Translations under genes and position numbers: made by a program
Shown: piece after piece, positions 7,307-14,419 of the stretch
Numbering within the stretch: the first letter of the stretch is position 1
Layout of the letters: every line of letters starts with the position of its first letter
The notes under the pieces: model-generated
Told to the model about the DNA's origin: nothing
The model's input: the letters and a program-made list of their open reading frames with translations, nothing else
The model's database searches: none
NCBI GenBank assembly: GCA_902762505.1
Contig: CACWOQ010000031.1
Coordinates: forward strand, 1 to 33,963
Length of the DNA: 33,963 bases
DNA from: an uncultured Ruminococcus sp.
Lineage (GTDB): Bacteria; Bacillota; Clostridia; Oscillospirales; CAG-272
Direction: 5' to 3'

Positions 7307-8089
7307 ATGAAAACACCTGAATTCACAAAGATCCCGACTGTGATATTCGCACACAGGCTCACCGTGGAGTCGCATCACGCGGTCCTTGAATACCCGGGTG
7401 ACGCGCTTGAAATATCCGCGGTAGTCGAAGGATATCTCGACGTTGAAACGGCAGACGGATACCGCGACAGGGCGAATGTCGGGGACGTGATCGCAAACTT
7501 TCATAGAGCGCCGCTGAAGGTGGATACTGACGAGCATCACGTACATTTAACCGTTGCGTACACGTTTGAAACGTCCGAGCCGTTTTCCGATCTGCCGCTC
7601 ATAACGAGATCGATCGCCGGAACGGCTCATATAATAAAGCTTCTGAACGATATAGTCCGGATACACACGATATATCCCGAAGACAAGATACGCACGTCGG
7701 GACTGTTTTTGCAGCTCATCGGAGAGCTGTGTCTGTGCGGCGACGCCTCGGATTACTGTTCCCCGAGCGACAGACTGTACGTCAAGCGCGCAAAGGATTA
7801 CATTTACGAGCACATAACGGAACCGATAATGCAGAAGAATATAGCGACGTACCTCGGCATTTCTCCGGAGTATCTCTGTACCATCTTCAAAAAGACGGAC
7901 GGAAGATCCGTGATACGTTTCATCAACGAGATAAAGCTTGACAACATACGCGATCTTATGGAATCAAGGGGACTTACGCTCTGCCAGGCGTCGACGCAGT
8001 ACGGCTTTTCGGATCCGAATTACGTAAGCAAACTCTATAAAAAGTATTATAACGAAAACATCACGCGCCACAGAAACAAAAATAACTGA
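7307..8089 (+). CDS. AraC-family transcriptional regulator, copy 2
   Basis: A 260-aa paralogue of the upstream regulator, with GGAGG six bases before its ATG. Long stretches of the C-terminal DNA-binding half are identical (for example GRSVIRFINEIKL and KKYYNENIT), while the N-terminal sensor halves are much more diverged. The conserved part again contains ISPEYLC and the second HTH near YGFSDPNYVSKLYKKYY. The pattern suggests duplication followed by a change in ligand, with DNA specificity kept. It lies 77 bases after copy 1 on the same strand, so may be partly co-transcribed. No clear terminator follows before the hairpin array. Confidence 0.92.
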   Translation: MKTPEFTKIPTVIFAHRLTVESHHAVLEYPGDALEISAVVEGYLDVETADGYRDRANVGDVIANFHRAPLKVDTDEHHVHLTVAYTFETSEPFSDLPLITRSIAGTAHIIKLLNDIVRIHTIYPEDKIRTSGLFLQLIGELCLCGDASDYCSPSDRLYVKRAKDYIYEHITEPIMQKNIATYLGISPEYLCTIFKKTDGRSVIRFINEIKLDNIRDLMESRGLTLCQASTQYGFSDPNYVSKLYKKYYNENITRHRNKNN

Positions 8090-8164
8090 CCCTCCGGCTT
8101 TCGTCCGGCAGACAGGCGGACAAAAGCGGGACGGCGTACGGACAGACTGAAAAAAGCCCTTTTA

Positions 8165-8428
8165 GCGGTGTACTTCGTAAGGAAGTACACCGCAGCTAAA
8201 TTCGCCGTATTCGGCGAGCTAAATCGGGCGCTGCCCGGCTAAATTTGCTTCGCAAGCTAAATTCGGCTTCGCCGAGCTTAGGGCGCTGCCCGGCTAAATT
8301 TGCTTCGCAAGCTAAATTCGGCTTCGCCGAGCTTATAGGCGAATTTAATTTAGCTGAAGCCGTAGGCTTCAATTTAGCTATACGCCGACAGGCGTATAAT
8401 TTAGCTGCCGCAAAGCGGCAATTTAGCA
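8165..8428. repeat. Hairpin array with constant linker that flips orientation
   Basis: A run of short perfect hairpins. Stems and loops include 8165-8193 (12 bp, loop GTAAG), 8203-8216, CGGGC-GCT-GCCCG at 8225-8237, TTGC-TTC-GCAA at 8245-8255, TCGGC-TTC-GCCGA at 8262-8274 (the last three repeated once), GAAGCC-GTA-GGCTTC at 8356-8370, ATACGCC-GACA-GGCGTAT at 8380-8397 and GCCGC-AAA-GCGGC at 8407-8419. They are joined by AGCTAAATT in the left half and by its reverse complement AATTTAGCT in the right half; the switch is near 8340. AAATTCGCC (8198-8206) also pairs with GGCGAATTT (8338-8346). The array fills the otherwise geneless stretch 8090-8475 and ends 47 bases before the four-helix-bundle gene, so it may be its structured leader. 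Confidence 0.8.
8226..8335. repeat. Exact 55-bp tandem duplication inside the hairpin array
   Basis: Bases 8226-8280 and 8281-8335 are identical. Each copy holds three hairpins (arms GGGC, TTGC and TCGGC) and their linkers. Identity over 55 bases implies a recent duplication and active change in the array. Confidence 0.9.
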
Positions 8429-8435
8429 GATTATT

Positions 8436-8449
8436 TTCAAACATTTGAA
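8436..8449. promoter_or_regulatory. Small palindrome between hairpin array and cassette
   Basis: TTCAAA-CA-TTTGAA lies between the last hairpin and the ribosome site of the four-helix-bundle gene. It could be an operator. No convincing promoter is found here, although TATAAT occurs inside the array at 8395-8400. Confidence 0.3.
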
Positions 8450-8475
8450 ATTCAAAAAAGGAATGGTGAAAACAA

Positions 8476-8853
8476 ATGCCGGATAGTATTATGCTTGAGA
8501 AAGCAAAAGATTTTGCTGTCGAAATAATAAACATTTGTAACAGTATTAAAGAAACAAAGCGAGAATCTGTTTTAACCAATCAGCTTATTCGGTCGGGCAC
8601 GTCTGTCGGAGCTAATATTCACGAGTCAAAATACGGTCACGGGACCGCTGATTTTATAGCAAAAATGCAGATTGCATTAAAAGAATGCTATGAATCTGAA
8701 TACTGGCTGGAATTATTGAACAGAACGGGTTACTTGTCTGACGAACGGTATAACTCACTGAAAAATTTATGCGGGACAATACGTCGTATGCTGATCTCGT
8801 CTATAAACACAACTAAAACTAATGCAAACGAAATAAAGAATTCAAAACAATGA
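8476..8853 (+). CDS. Four-helix-bundle protein of the S23/IVP family
   Basis: A 125-aa, mostly helical protein. The family hallmark is residues ~39-51 (RSGTSVGANIHES), followed by a helix with Y/W-rich surface (ECYESEYWLELL). The family was first found inside intervening sequences of 23S rRNA genes and is related to Avd of diversity-generating retroelements; members bind structured nucleic acid in some cases, but the function of free-standing copies is unknown. No rRNA and no reverse transcriptase are near. The AAAGGA site lies about 13 bases before the ATG, which is long. The gene is far more AT-rich than the neighbours, suggesting transfer. It overlaps the next gene by ATGA, so the two are made together. 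Confidence 0.88.
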   Translation: MPDSIMLEKAKDFAVEIINICNSIKETKRESVLTNQLIRSGTSVGANIHESKYGHGTADFIAKMQIALKECYESEYWLELLNRTGYLSDERYNSLKNLCGTIRRMLISSINTTKTNANEIKNSKQ

Positions 8854-9296
8854 ATACAACATATGTTGGCTTTAAAGGCAAGAATAACGCTTCTTGCATA
8901 TTAGCAAAAGCGTTATCTAAAGAACCTATTTTACTTACGAATTCTTACAATGGTTTGAAACACGACATTGATAGTTTATCCGGAGAATACGACCGTGTTT
9001 TAATGTTCGGAGTGGATAAAGCTTTAACAGATTCGATACGCATTGAAAAATCAGCCGAAAGGTATGGTTTGCGTCTATACACGGTTATTGATTATAACGA
9101 CATTATTAACTCAGTGAATAAACACAACATCAAATCCCGATCAGCAGATAACCCTACACGGTATTTTTGCAATGACGCATATTGGCAATTGCTTAATAAG
9201 TTTTCGGGTCGGGCTTTGCTTATTCACATTCCGACTGTTAAGCATTTTGGCGACGATTTGCTGTGCAGATTGCAAAAAGCGTTTTCCTGCCTGTGA
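8850..9296 (+). CDS. Compact pyroglutamyl-peptidase I (C15)-like protein
   Basis: A 148-aa protein. I see a reduced C15 cysteine peptidase plan: an N-terminal GF-type strand (YVGFKGKNNAS, compare TGFxPFGGxxxNPS), then FGVDKALTDSIRIEKSA with E66 in place of the catalytic Glu of the ERVA block, then YFCNDAYW with C107, and LLIHIPTVKHF with H126. The triad Glu-Cys-His is thus kept in order. True C15 enzymes are about 200-215 aa, and the segment between Glu and Cys is shorter here, so the substrate pocket may differ and removal of N-terminal pyroglutamate is unproven. It is coupled by ATGA to the four-helix-bundle gene and shares its AT-rich composition. Based on motif reading, not on a search. 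Confidence 0.65.
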   Translation: MNTTYVGFKGKNNASCILAKALSKEPILLTNSYNGLKHDIDSLSGEYDRVLMFGVDKALTDSIRIEKSAERYGLRLYTVIDYNDIINSVNKHNIKSRSADNPTRYFCNDAYWQLLNKFSGRALLIHIPTVKHFGDDLLCRLQKAFSCL

Positions 9297-9304
9297 AAGA
9301 GAAT

Positions 9305-9350
9305 AACCCACTATGACACTTTCTCTGATTGAAAGATGTCAAAGTGGGTT
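9305..9350. terminator. Terminator-like inverted repeat closing the cassette
   Basis: AACCCACT (9305-9312) pairs with AGTGGGTT (9343-9350), with inner TGACA/TGTCA and CTTTC/GAAAG pairing. A T-rich stretch follows. It lies between the cassette and the convergent MFS gene and may serve both. Confidence 0.55.
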
Positions 9351-9375
9351 AGTTTCTTCTTTACGTAGCCTCTCC

Positions 9376-10560
9376 CTAACGTGCTTTTTTCATTTTTCCG
9401 AGTATTATTACGCCGGCGATGAGGACGAGCGGGAATATCACGGCGTATATCAGTCCGCGGCGCAGATCGCCGCCCGAGGCGTCGGCGGCGAAGCCTACGA
9501 GCGACGGACCGGCTGAACAGCCCGCGTCGCCGGCAAGCGCCATGAACGCGTACAGAGCGGTGCCGGCGGCGGGCATGGCTTTTGCAGCCGTGCTGAACGT
9601 TCCGGGCCAGAATATGCCGACGGCGAAGCCGCATACGCCGCAGCCGATCAGTCCGGCGACGGCGGAGTCTGTCAGCGACGCGAGCAGATATGAGCCGGTG
9701 CAGAGCGCGCCGCAGAAGATCATCGCCGCGTCAAGCCTTATCCTGTCGCCGAATTTACCGTAAAGCGCGCGTGAAGTACCCATGAGCAGCGCGAAAACGC
9801 ATGGACCGGCGAGGTCTCCGACAGTTTTGCTGACGTGCAGCGCGGATTCGGCAAAGGCGGACGCCCATTGACTCATCCCCTGCTCCGCCGCGCCGGCGCA
9901 GACCATCACCGCCATTATAACGTAAAACACGGGTGAACGGAACAGATCAACGATCTTGCCGCCCGTCTCATCGCCTTCAAGCGTTTTGATCGGCACGGCG
10001 GCGAACAAAAAGCAGTTGAATACCGGCACCGCCGCCCATATGAGCGCGAGGATGCGCCAGGAAAAGACGCCGAAGACGCGGAAGAACAGCGTCGATATGA
10101 TTATCACGGCGACGTGTCCCCAGCAGTAAAACGAGTGGAGCAGGCTCATCGAGGCTTCTTTTTTCTCCGTCGGGCACGCCTCGACGATCGGGCTTATAAG
10201 CACCTCGGTAAGTCCGCCGCCTATCGCGTAAAGCACGACCGATATGATTATCCCCGGAAACGGCGGCAGAGCGTACGGCAGGACCGCAAGTCCGACGAGG
10301 CCCGCCGCCGCGAAAACGTGCGCGGCGATTATCGCGGCTCTGTACCCGGTCTTTCTTATAAGTCCCGCCGAAATCAGATCAACGAGGAGCTGTACCGCGA
10401 AATTGACCGTTGTTATAAGCGCTATTCTGTCGAGCCCGAGCCCGAATTCCGAGCTGAACGTAAGAAAAAGAAGCGGCGCGAAATTGTTTACTATCGCCTG
10501 CGTCACGTATCCTATGTAGCTTGCGGCGACAGTTGCGTTGTAGTTGTTTCTGATTTTCAT
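9376..10560 (-). CDS. Major facilitator superfamily transporter
   Basis: A 394-aa integral membrane protein with about 12 predicted hydrophobic segments in two halves (~1-180 and ~205-390). The central loop (KTLEGDETGGK) is short and charged. The arrangement GTSRALYGKFGDRI in the second half resembles the conserved loop 8-9 motif of the family. It is probably a sugar or small-metabolite proton symporter, but the substrate cannot be read from the sequence. The ribosome site is weak. It is transcribed divergently from the alpha/beta hydrolase, with -35 elements of the two promoters only seven bases apart, so the pair may be co-controlled. Confidence 0.9.
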   Translation of the reverse strand: MKIRNNYNATVAASYIGYVTQAIVNNFAPLLFLTFSSEFGLGLDRIALITTVNFAVQLLVDLISAGLIRKTGYRAAIIAAHVFAAAGLVGLAVLPYALPPFPGIIISVVLYAIGGGLTEVLISPIVEACPTEKKEASMSLLHSFYCWGHVAVIIISTLFFRVFGVFSWRILALIWAAVPVFNCFLFAAVPIKTLEGDETGGKIVDLFRSPVFYVIMAVMVCAGAAEQGMSQWASAFAESALHVSKTVGDLAGPCVFALLMGTSRALYGKFGDRIRLDAAMIFCGALCTGSYLLASLTDSAVAGLIGCGVCGFAVGIFWPGTFSTAAKAMPAAGTALYAFMALAGDAGCSAGPSLVGFAADASGGDLRRGLIYAVIFPLVLIAGVIILGKMKKAR

Positions 10561-10583
10561 ACCGAAGTCCGTTTTTTTCTGTT

Positions 10584-10612
10584 ATGATACATCTTTTTGC
10601 TCAAAAAGTCAA
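10584..10612 (-). promoter_or_regulatory. Promoter of the MFS transporter gene
   Basis: On the minus strand TTGACT (complement of 10607-10612), 17-base spacer, TATCAT (complement of 10584-10589), 23 bases before the ATG. Confidence 0.6.
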
Positions 10613-10619
10613 GCACGTG

Positions 10620-10648
10620 TTGACAAATTCACACGCGTAATGTATAAT
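10620..10648 (+). promoter_or_regulatory. Consensus promoter of the alpha/beta hydrolase gene
   Basis: TTGACA (10620-10625), 17-base spacer, TATAAT (10643-10648), 22 bases before the ATG. Back-to-back with the MFS promoter. Confidence 0.85.
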
Positions 10649-10670
10649 AAAAAGAAAAACGGAGTTTTTT

Positions 10671-11528
10671 ATGAGATCATTTGACGGAAAAGAGCTTTAC
10701 ACATATCTGTGGGACGACGTGAAAGACCCGGTGGGCGTAGTTCAGCTGTGCCACGGGATGTGCGAACATCTGGGCAGATACGACGGATTCGCCCGTTTTC
10801 TCAACAAAAACGGCTATATAGTTTTCGGAGACGACCACAGAAGCTACGGCAGAACGGACAACAATTCGGGCTACTGTGACGGGGAGTACGTCGGCGATAC
10901 GGTAAAGGATCTTGTCTTCATTACCGAATATCTGAAAGAAAAATACAAGCTTCCGCTGATCTTCTTCGGTCACAGCTACGGCAGCGTGCTGGGGCAGAGA
11001 TACGTCCAGCTGAATACCGGCATAAAATGCGCCGTGCTCACCGGCACGCTGACGACGCCGCACGTCCTCTGCCGTCTCGGTCAGGGCATACTCGCGCCGG
11101 TCAAAGCAATAGCGCCGCACGCGGGAGCCGCGCTGTCAAGCGCAAAATTCCCCGACGAGAAGGAGGCGCCGAACTCGTTTCTGACAAAGGACGCGGATAT
11201 AAGGCGCCAATATGACGAAGACCCTCTCTGCGGCGGCAAATCATCTCTCAAATACTATTACGGCTTCATGAAGCTGCTCGGCGACGCGACGAAAAAGGAA
11301 AATCTGCGCGCTATCCCCGACAGCCTTCCGATAGGGATCTTCTGCGGTGCGGACGACAGCATCGGTCATTTCGGCAAGGATCCGAAAAAAGTGTACGAAA
11401 CGTATAAAAAATACGGCAAGAACGCATATCTCAAGCTGTATGAAAACGACCGGCACGAGATACTGAATGAGACGGATAAAGAGAACGTAATGGCGGATAT
11501 CCTCGCGTTCATACAAAAAAACACATGA
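10671..11528 (+). CDS. Alpha/beta hydrolase, monoacylglycerol lipase/S33 type
   Basis: A 285-aa serine hydrolase. The oxyanion-hole region is HGMCEH (28-33). The nucleophile is S102 in GHSYGS. The acid is D228 or D229 (CGADD), and the base is H262 in NDRHEILNE, a block typical of lysophospholipase and monoglyceride-lipase-like proteins. No signal peptide is present, so it acts inside the cell. Likely substrates are monoacylglycerols or other small esters, but this group is broad. Single gene with its own promoter and a bidirectional terminator behind it. Confidence 0.9.
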   Translation: MRSFDGKELYTYLWDDVKDPVGVVQLCHGMCEHLGRYDGFARFLNKNGYIVFGDDHRSYGRTDNNSGYCDGEYVGDTVKDLVFITEYLKEKYKLPLIFFGHSYGSVLGQRYVQLNTGIKCAVLTGTLTTPHVLCRLGQGILAPVKAIAPHAGAALSSAKFPDEKEAPNSFLTKDADIRRQYDEDPLCGGKSSLKYYYGFMKLLGDATKKENLRAIPDSLPIGIFCGADDSIGHFGKDPKKVYETYKKYGKNAYLKLYENDRHEILNETDKENVMADILAFIQKNT

Positions 11529-11540
11529 TCATATAACAAA

Positions 11541-11588
11541 AACGCCGGCTGAACAAAGGATGTTTTCCTTCATTCAGCCGGTGTTTCT
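11541..11588. terminator. Bidirectional terminator between convergent genes
   Basis: The arm containing CCGGCTGAA (11544-11552) pairs with TTCAGCCGG (11573-11581), with AAGGA/TCCTT pairing inside. T runs follow on both strands. It separates the hydrolase from the convergent amidotransferase. Confidence 0.8.
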
Positions 11589-11603
11589 TTATCCGTTTTA
11601 CCG

Positions 11604-12308
11604 TTAACGATCTCCGCGCGACGCCTTTATAAACGCCGAAAACAAAGCGTCGGAGGACGGGTCGGTCGAATGCGTGAATTCGGGGTGCCACTGTACGAGC
11701 AGTATGAAACGGTCCGTCGTGCTCTCCAGCGCCTCGATCATGCCGTCGCCGGCGCGGGCGGCGACGCACAGCCCGGGCGCCGGATCCTTTACGCCCTGAT
11801 GATGGAACGAATTGGTCATCACCGTCTTCTTCAGAAGCGAGCGCAGCAGCGTCCCTTCTTCTACCGTCACCTTATGCGTCGGCTCCGTCGCCGGGGCGGT
11901 CTGTCTGTGGCAGATATCCGACGGGTGCTGTGACGGTATGTCCTGATAAAGCGTTCCGCCCATTCCGACGTTCACGCTCTGTATTCCGCGGCAAATACCG
12001 AGTATCGGTTTATCCGTTTTCAGTATCAGCCGCATACCGGTCATTTCAAGCGCGTCGCGCACCGGGTCTACCTCAACCGTGCCGTTCAGCTTTTCCTCGC
12101 CGTACAGCACGGGATCGAGATCTACGCCGCCGGAAAACAGGAATCCGTCAGCTGACCGGATCATCTCCGACAACGTCTCTTCGTCCGTATTCATCGGTAT
12201 GAGCAGAGGTACGCCGCCGTGGCAGCGGATCGCGTCCGTATATCTGACGCTCATCATCGTGCAGTCGTCTTTTCTTGAAGGAAAAATAAGTATTACGGGT
12301 CTTTTCAT
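11604..12308 (-). CDS. Class I glutamine amidotransferase-like, gamma-Glu hydrolase (C26)
   Basis: A 234-aa protein of the peptidase C26 / PuuD-like group, which hydrolyses gamma-glutamyl amide bonds (gamma-glutamyl-GABA in PuuD). The triad is visible: C106 in GICRGIQ, H208 and E210 in QWHPE. The FSGGVDLDPVLYGEE block (58-72) is typical. The length is slightly below the usual ~250 aa. No putrescine genes are near, so the natural substrate is open. GGGAGA precedes the ATG. Confidence 0.9.
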   Translation of the reverse strand: MKRPVILIFPSRKDDCTMMSVRYTDAIRCHGGVPLLIPMNTDEETLSEMIRSADGFLFSGGVDLDPVLYGEEKLNGTVEVDPVRDALEMTGMRLILKTDKPILGICRGIQSVNVGMGGTLYQDIPSQHPSDICHRQTAPATEPTHKVTVEEGTLLRSLLKKTVMTNSFHHQGVKDPAPGLCVAARAGDGMIEALESTTDRFILLVQWHPEFTHSTDPSSDALFSAFIKASRGDR

Positions 12309-12334
12309 CTGTTTCTCCCGGGATTTTTTGTTTT

Positions 12335-12363
12335 ATTTTATCACGGTTGTGCGCATTTTGCAA
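12335..12363 (-). promoter_or_regulatory. Likely promoter of the C26 amidotransferase gene
   Basis: On the minus strand TTGCAA (complement of 12358-12363), 17-base spacer, TAAAAT (complement of 12335-12340), 26 bases before the ATG. Confidence 0.5.
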
Positions 12364-12461
12364 GTATCCGCGCGTAAATTATATTAAATGTTACGGCACG
12401 TTAATATACCTATGCTTTTTATGAGTTACAATATGATTGAAAGAATATGTGAGGCTCGATA

Positions 12462-13778
12462 ATGTTTGAACTGCCTTTTGAAATAAATTACACGTTGAAT
12501 AAGCTCAGCGAAGCCGGGTACGAGGCTTATCTTGTCGGCGGCGCCGTGCGCGATATGCTCATGGGCAAGCCCGCGCACGACTACGACGTCACCACCTCGG
12601 CGACGCCGGATGAAACAAAGCTCGTTTTTGACGGGCACAAGGTCATCGAGACCGGCATCCGCCACGGGACGGTTACCGTCATCGTCGGCGGTTATCCGGT
12701 AGAAATAACGTCGTTCCGCCGCGAATCAACGTATTCAGACGGACGCCATCCCGACGTCGTGACGTTTTCGCGCCGGCTCGAGGACGATCTCGGCCGCAGG
12801 GATCTCACCGTCAACGCAATAGCGTACTCGCCCGTCACCGGCTGCGCGGACCCGTACGGCGGCATATCCGACATTGAAAACCGGCTGATCCGCTGCGTGG
12901 GCGACCCGAACGAGCGTTTTGCCGAGGACCATCTGCGTCTTCTGCGCGCGATGCGCTTCTCCGCCGTCCTCGATTTCACGATAGATGAGAAGACGCGTGC
13001 GGCGATACACGAAAACAAATCGTACATAACGACCGTCTCGCAGGAGAGGATCTTTTCGGAGCTGTGCCGGCTGATCTGCGGCATCAACGCGAAAAACATA
13101 CTTCACGAGTACAGCGACGTCATATTCCTTCTCATTCCGGAGCTTGCGGTGCAGAAGGGATGCGAGCGTGAATACGGAGACAACGGGCGCGATCTTTACG
13201 AGCACACGGTGAACTGCCTGTCATATACGGAGCCGCTGCTTCATCTGAGGCTCGCCGCCCTTTTGCACGATACCGTCAAGCCGTCCGGCGCCGATAGCGA
13301 GGACGTCTCACGCATACGGAACACCATAGCCGAAAACGTGCTCCGCCGTCTGCGCTGCTCCACCGCGCTTACGGATACGGTCTGCCGTCTTATCAGATAC
13401 AACGACGTTCCGATTGACCATACGGATATGGTGGGTCTGAAACGGCTCGCTTCAAAGATCGGCATAAAAACGCTGAAGGACGTGATCAAGCTCAAGCGCG
13501 CCGACGTTCTGGCTGAGGATCCGCGCCATTATTACCGTCTGAACGAGCTGAACGCCGCGTACGACGCGCTTTGCGAGATAGAGGAAAACGGCGTTGCGCT
13601 GCAGGTGAGGGATCTCGCCGTCGGCGGTAACGACCTCATCGGTATCGGTATAAGACCCGGTCCCGCCATCGGAAAGCTCCTCCGCGCCGCGCTTGACGCG
13701 GTCATCTCCGGTGACGTTGACAACGAAAAAGGACCTCTTCTCCGATTCATATCGGGGAAAGCCGCGGAATTCGAATAA
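12462..13778 (+). CDS. cca: CCA-adding tRNA nucleotidyltransferase with HD domain
   Basis: A 438-aa class II nucleotidyltransferase that builds or repairs the 3' CCA end of tRNA from CTP and ATP. The catalytic head holds GGAVRDMLMG (26-35) and DYD at 40-42. The RRD block (GRRDLTVNA) follows near 110. An HD-type domain lies near residue 265 (LAALLHDTVKP). The C-terminal tail has the NDLIGIGIRPGPAIGKLL block. No second split A- or CC-adding paralogue is in the window, so full CCA activity is assumed. GTGAGG precedes the ATG. Confidence 0.93.
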   Translation: MFELPFEINYTLNKLSEAGYEAYLVGGAVRDMLMGKPAHDYDVTTSATPDETKLVFDGHKVIETGIRHGTVTVIVGGYPVEITSFRRESTYSDGRHPDVVTFSRRLEDDLGRRDLTVNAIAYSPVTGCADPYGGISDIENRLIRCVGDPNERFAEDHLRLLRAMRFSAVLDFTIDEKTRAAIHENKSYITTVSQERIFSELCRLICGINAKNILHEYSDVIFLLIPELAVQKGCEREYGDNGRDLYEHTVNCLSYTEPLLHLRLAALLHDTVKPSGADSEDVSRIRNTIAENVLRRLRCSTALTDTVCRLIRYNDVPIDHTDMVGLKRLASKIGIKTLKDVIKLKRADVLAEDPRHYYRLNELNAAYDALCEIEENGVALQVRDLAVGGNDLIGIGIRPGPAIGKLLRAALDAVISGDVDNEKGPLLRFISGKAAEFE

Positions 13779-13817
13779 AAAAGGCTCAAAATCTTCAACA
13801 TTTTTTTTGATTTTGTA

Positions 13818-13846
13818 TTGCTTTTTTCAAACGTTTGTGATATAAT
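13818..13846 (+). promoter_or_regulatory. Extended -10 promoter of secG with embedded palindrome
   Basis: TTGCTT (13818-13823), 17-base spacer, TATAAT (13841-13846) preceded by TGTGA, which gives the Gram-positive extended -10 TGnTATAAT. A 10-bp palindrome CAAACGTTTG (13828-13837) lies in the spacer and could be an operator. Confidence 0.75.
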
Positions 13847-13860
13847 AACTCTGCTTATCC

Positions 13861-13887
13861 GGTTGCGGGGGTATTTTTGCCCGCACC
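13861..13887 (+). other. Possible hairpin in the secG leader
   Basis: TGCGGG (13864-13869) pairs with CCCGCA (13880-13885), and GGT/ACC extend the stem past a bulge. It lies in the 5' untranslated part between promoter and gene. No known RNA family was recognised. Confidence 0.35.
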
Positions 13888-13928
13888 ACGGTTTGATATT
13901 TTATAAGATATTACTTTGGAGGATCATA

Positions 13929-14363
13929 ATGGAAATCTTAAATATCATACTCGCAATACTTATCATAGCGCTTGCCGTAGCGCTTATCGTATTCGTTCTT
14001 TTCCAGACCGGCGGACGTTCCAACAAGCTGTCTCAGGCGATCTCCGGCGGCAGCCCCGAGAATTACTCCGGCAAGAACAAACAGCGCTCGAAGGACAAGA
14101 AGCTTGCAAAAATAACCACCGTCCTCGCGATAGCGTTCGCGATCGTCGTAGTGATCTTCGCCCTGCTTATGAACTATCAGCACAACCATCCGAAGACCTC
14201 GACCGACACCTCCGCCGTCACGACCGAAGCGGACGCGACGACAGGAGCTGACGGGACGACCGAAGCGGACGTCACGACAGAAGCTGACGCGACGACAGAA
14301 GCTGACGCGACGACCGAAGCGGACGTCACGACCGAAGCTGACGTCACGACAGCCGCTGAGTAA
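13929..14363 (+). CDS. secG: Protein-export membrane subunit SecG with acidic repeat tail
   Basis: A 144-aa protein. The first ~90 residues are SecG: TM1 (~3-25, ILAILIIALAVALIVFVLF), the conserved QTGGRSNKLSQAISGG loop, a basic KKLAKIT stretch and TM2 (~60-82). SecG assists the SecYE translocon. The usual protein ends near residue 75-80. Here a ~55-residue tail follows, with seven TTEAD-type hexapeptides (14220-14345). Given SecG topology the tail should face outside. The start is the ATG at 13929 with GGAGG before it; a longer reading frame upstream lies in the promoter and leader. A terminator follows before rnr. Confidence 0.9.
   Translation: MEILNIILAILIIALAVALIVFVLFQTGGRSNKLSQAISGGSPENYSGKNKQRSKDKKLAKITTVLAIAFAIVVVIFALLMNYQHNHPKTSTDTSAVTTEADATTGADGTTEADVTTEADATTEADATTEADVTTEADVTTAAE
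14220..14360 (+). repeat. 18-bp coding tandem repeat in the secG tail
   Basis: Seven 18-bp units code for TTEADA, TTGADG or TTEADV, followed by TTAAE and the stop. Neighbouring copies differ at few positions (GAAGCGGAC against GAAGCTGAC), so copy number probably varies between strains. Confidence 0.85.
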
Positions 14364-14379
14364 TACAGTAAACAACACG

Positions 14380-14409
14380 GATCGGCACTTACGTGCCGAT
14401 CTTGTCTTT
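14380..14409 (+). terminator. Rho-independent terminator after secG
   Basis: A perfect 9-bp stem GATCGGCAC (14380-14388) / GTGCCGATC (14393-14401) with loop TTAC is followed by TTGTCTTT. It ends 11 bases before the rnr start, so rnr may depend on read-through or an unseen promoter. Confidence 0.8.
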
Positions 14410-14419
14410 AAACAGAGTT

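Noticed and set aside
8165..8428. CRISPR array
   Set aside because: The constant part is only about 9 bases and changes orientation, the variable parts are self-complementary hairpins of different size, and no cas gene is near.
8476..8853. Avd protein of a diversity-generating retroelement
   Set aside because: The fold is related, but there is no reverse transcriptase, template repeat or variable repeat in the window.
13864..13885. Riboswitch in the secG leader
   Set aside because: Only one short hairpin is present, with no known ligand-binding core and no reason for control by a metabolite.
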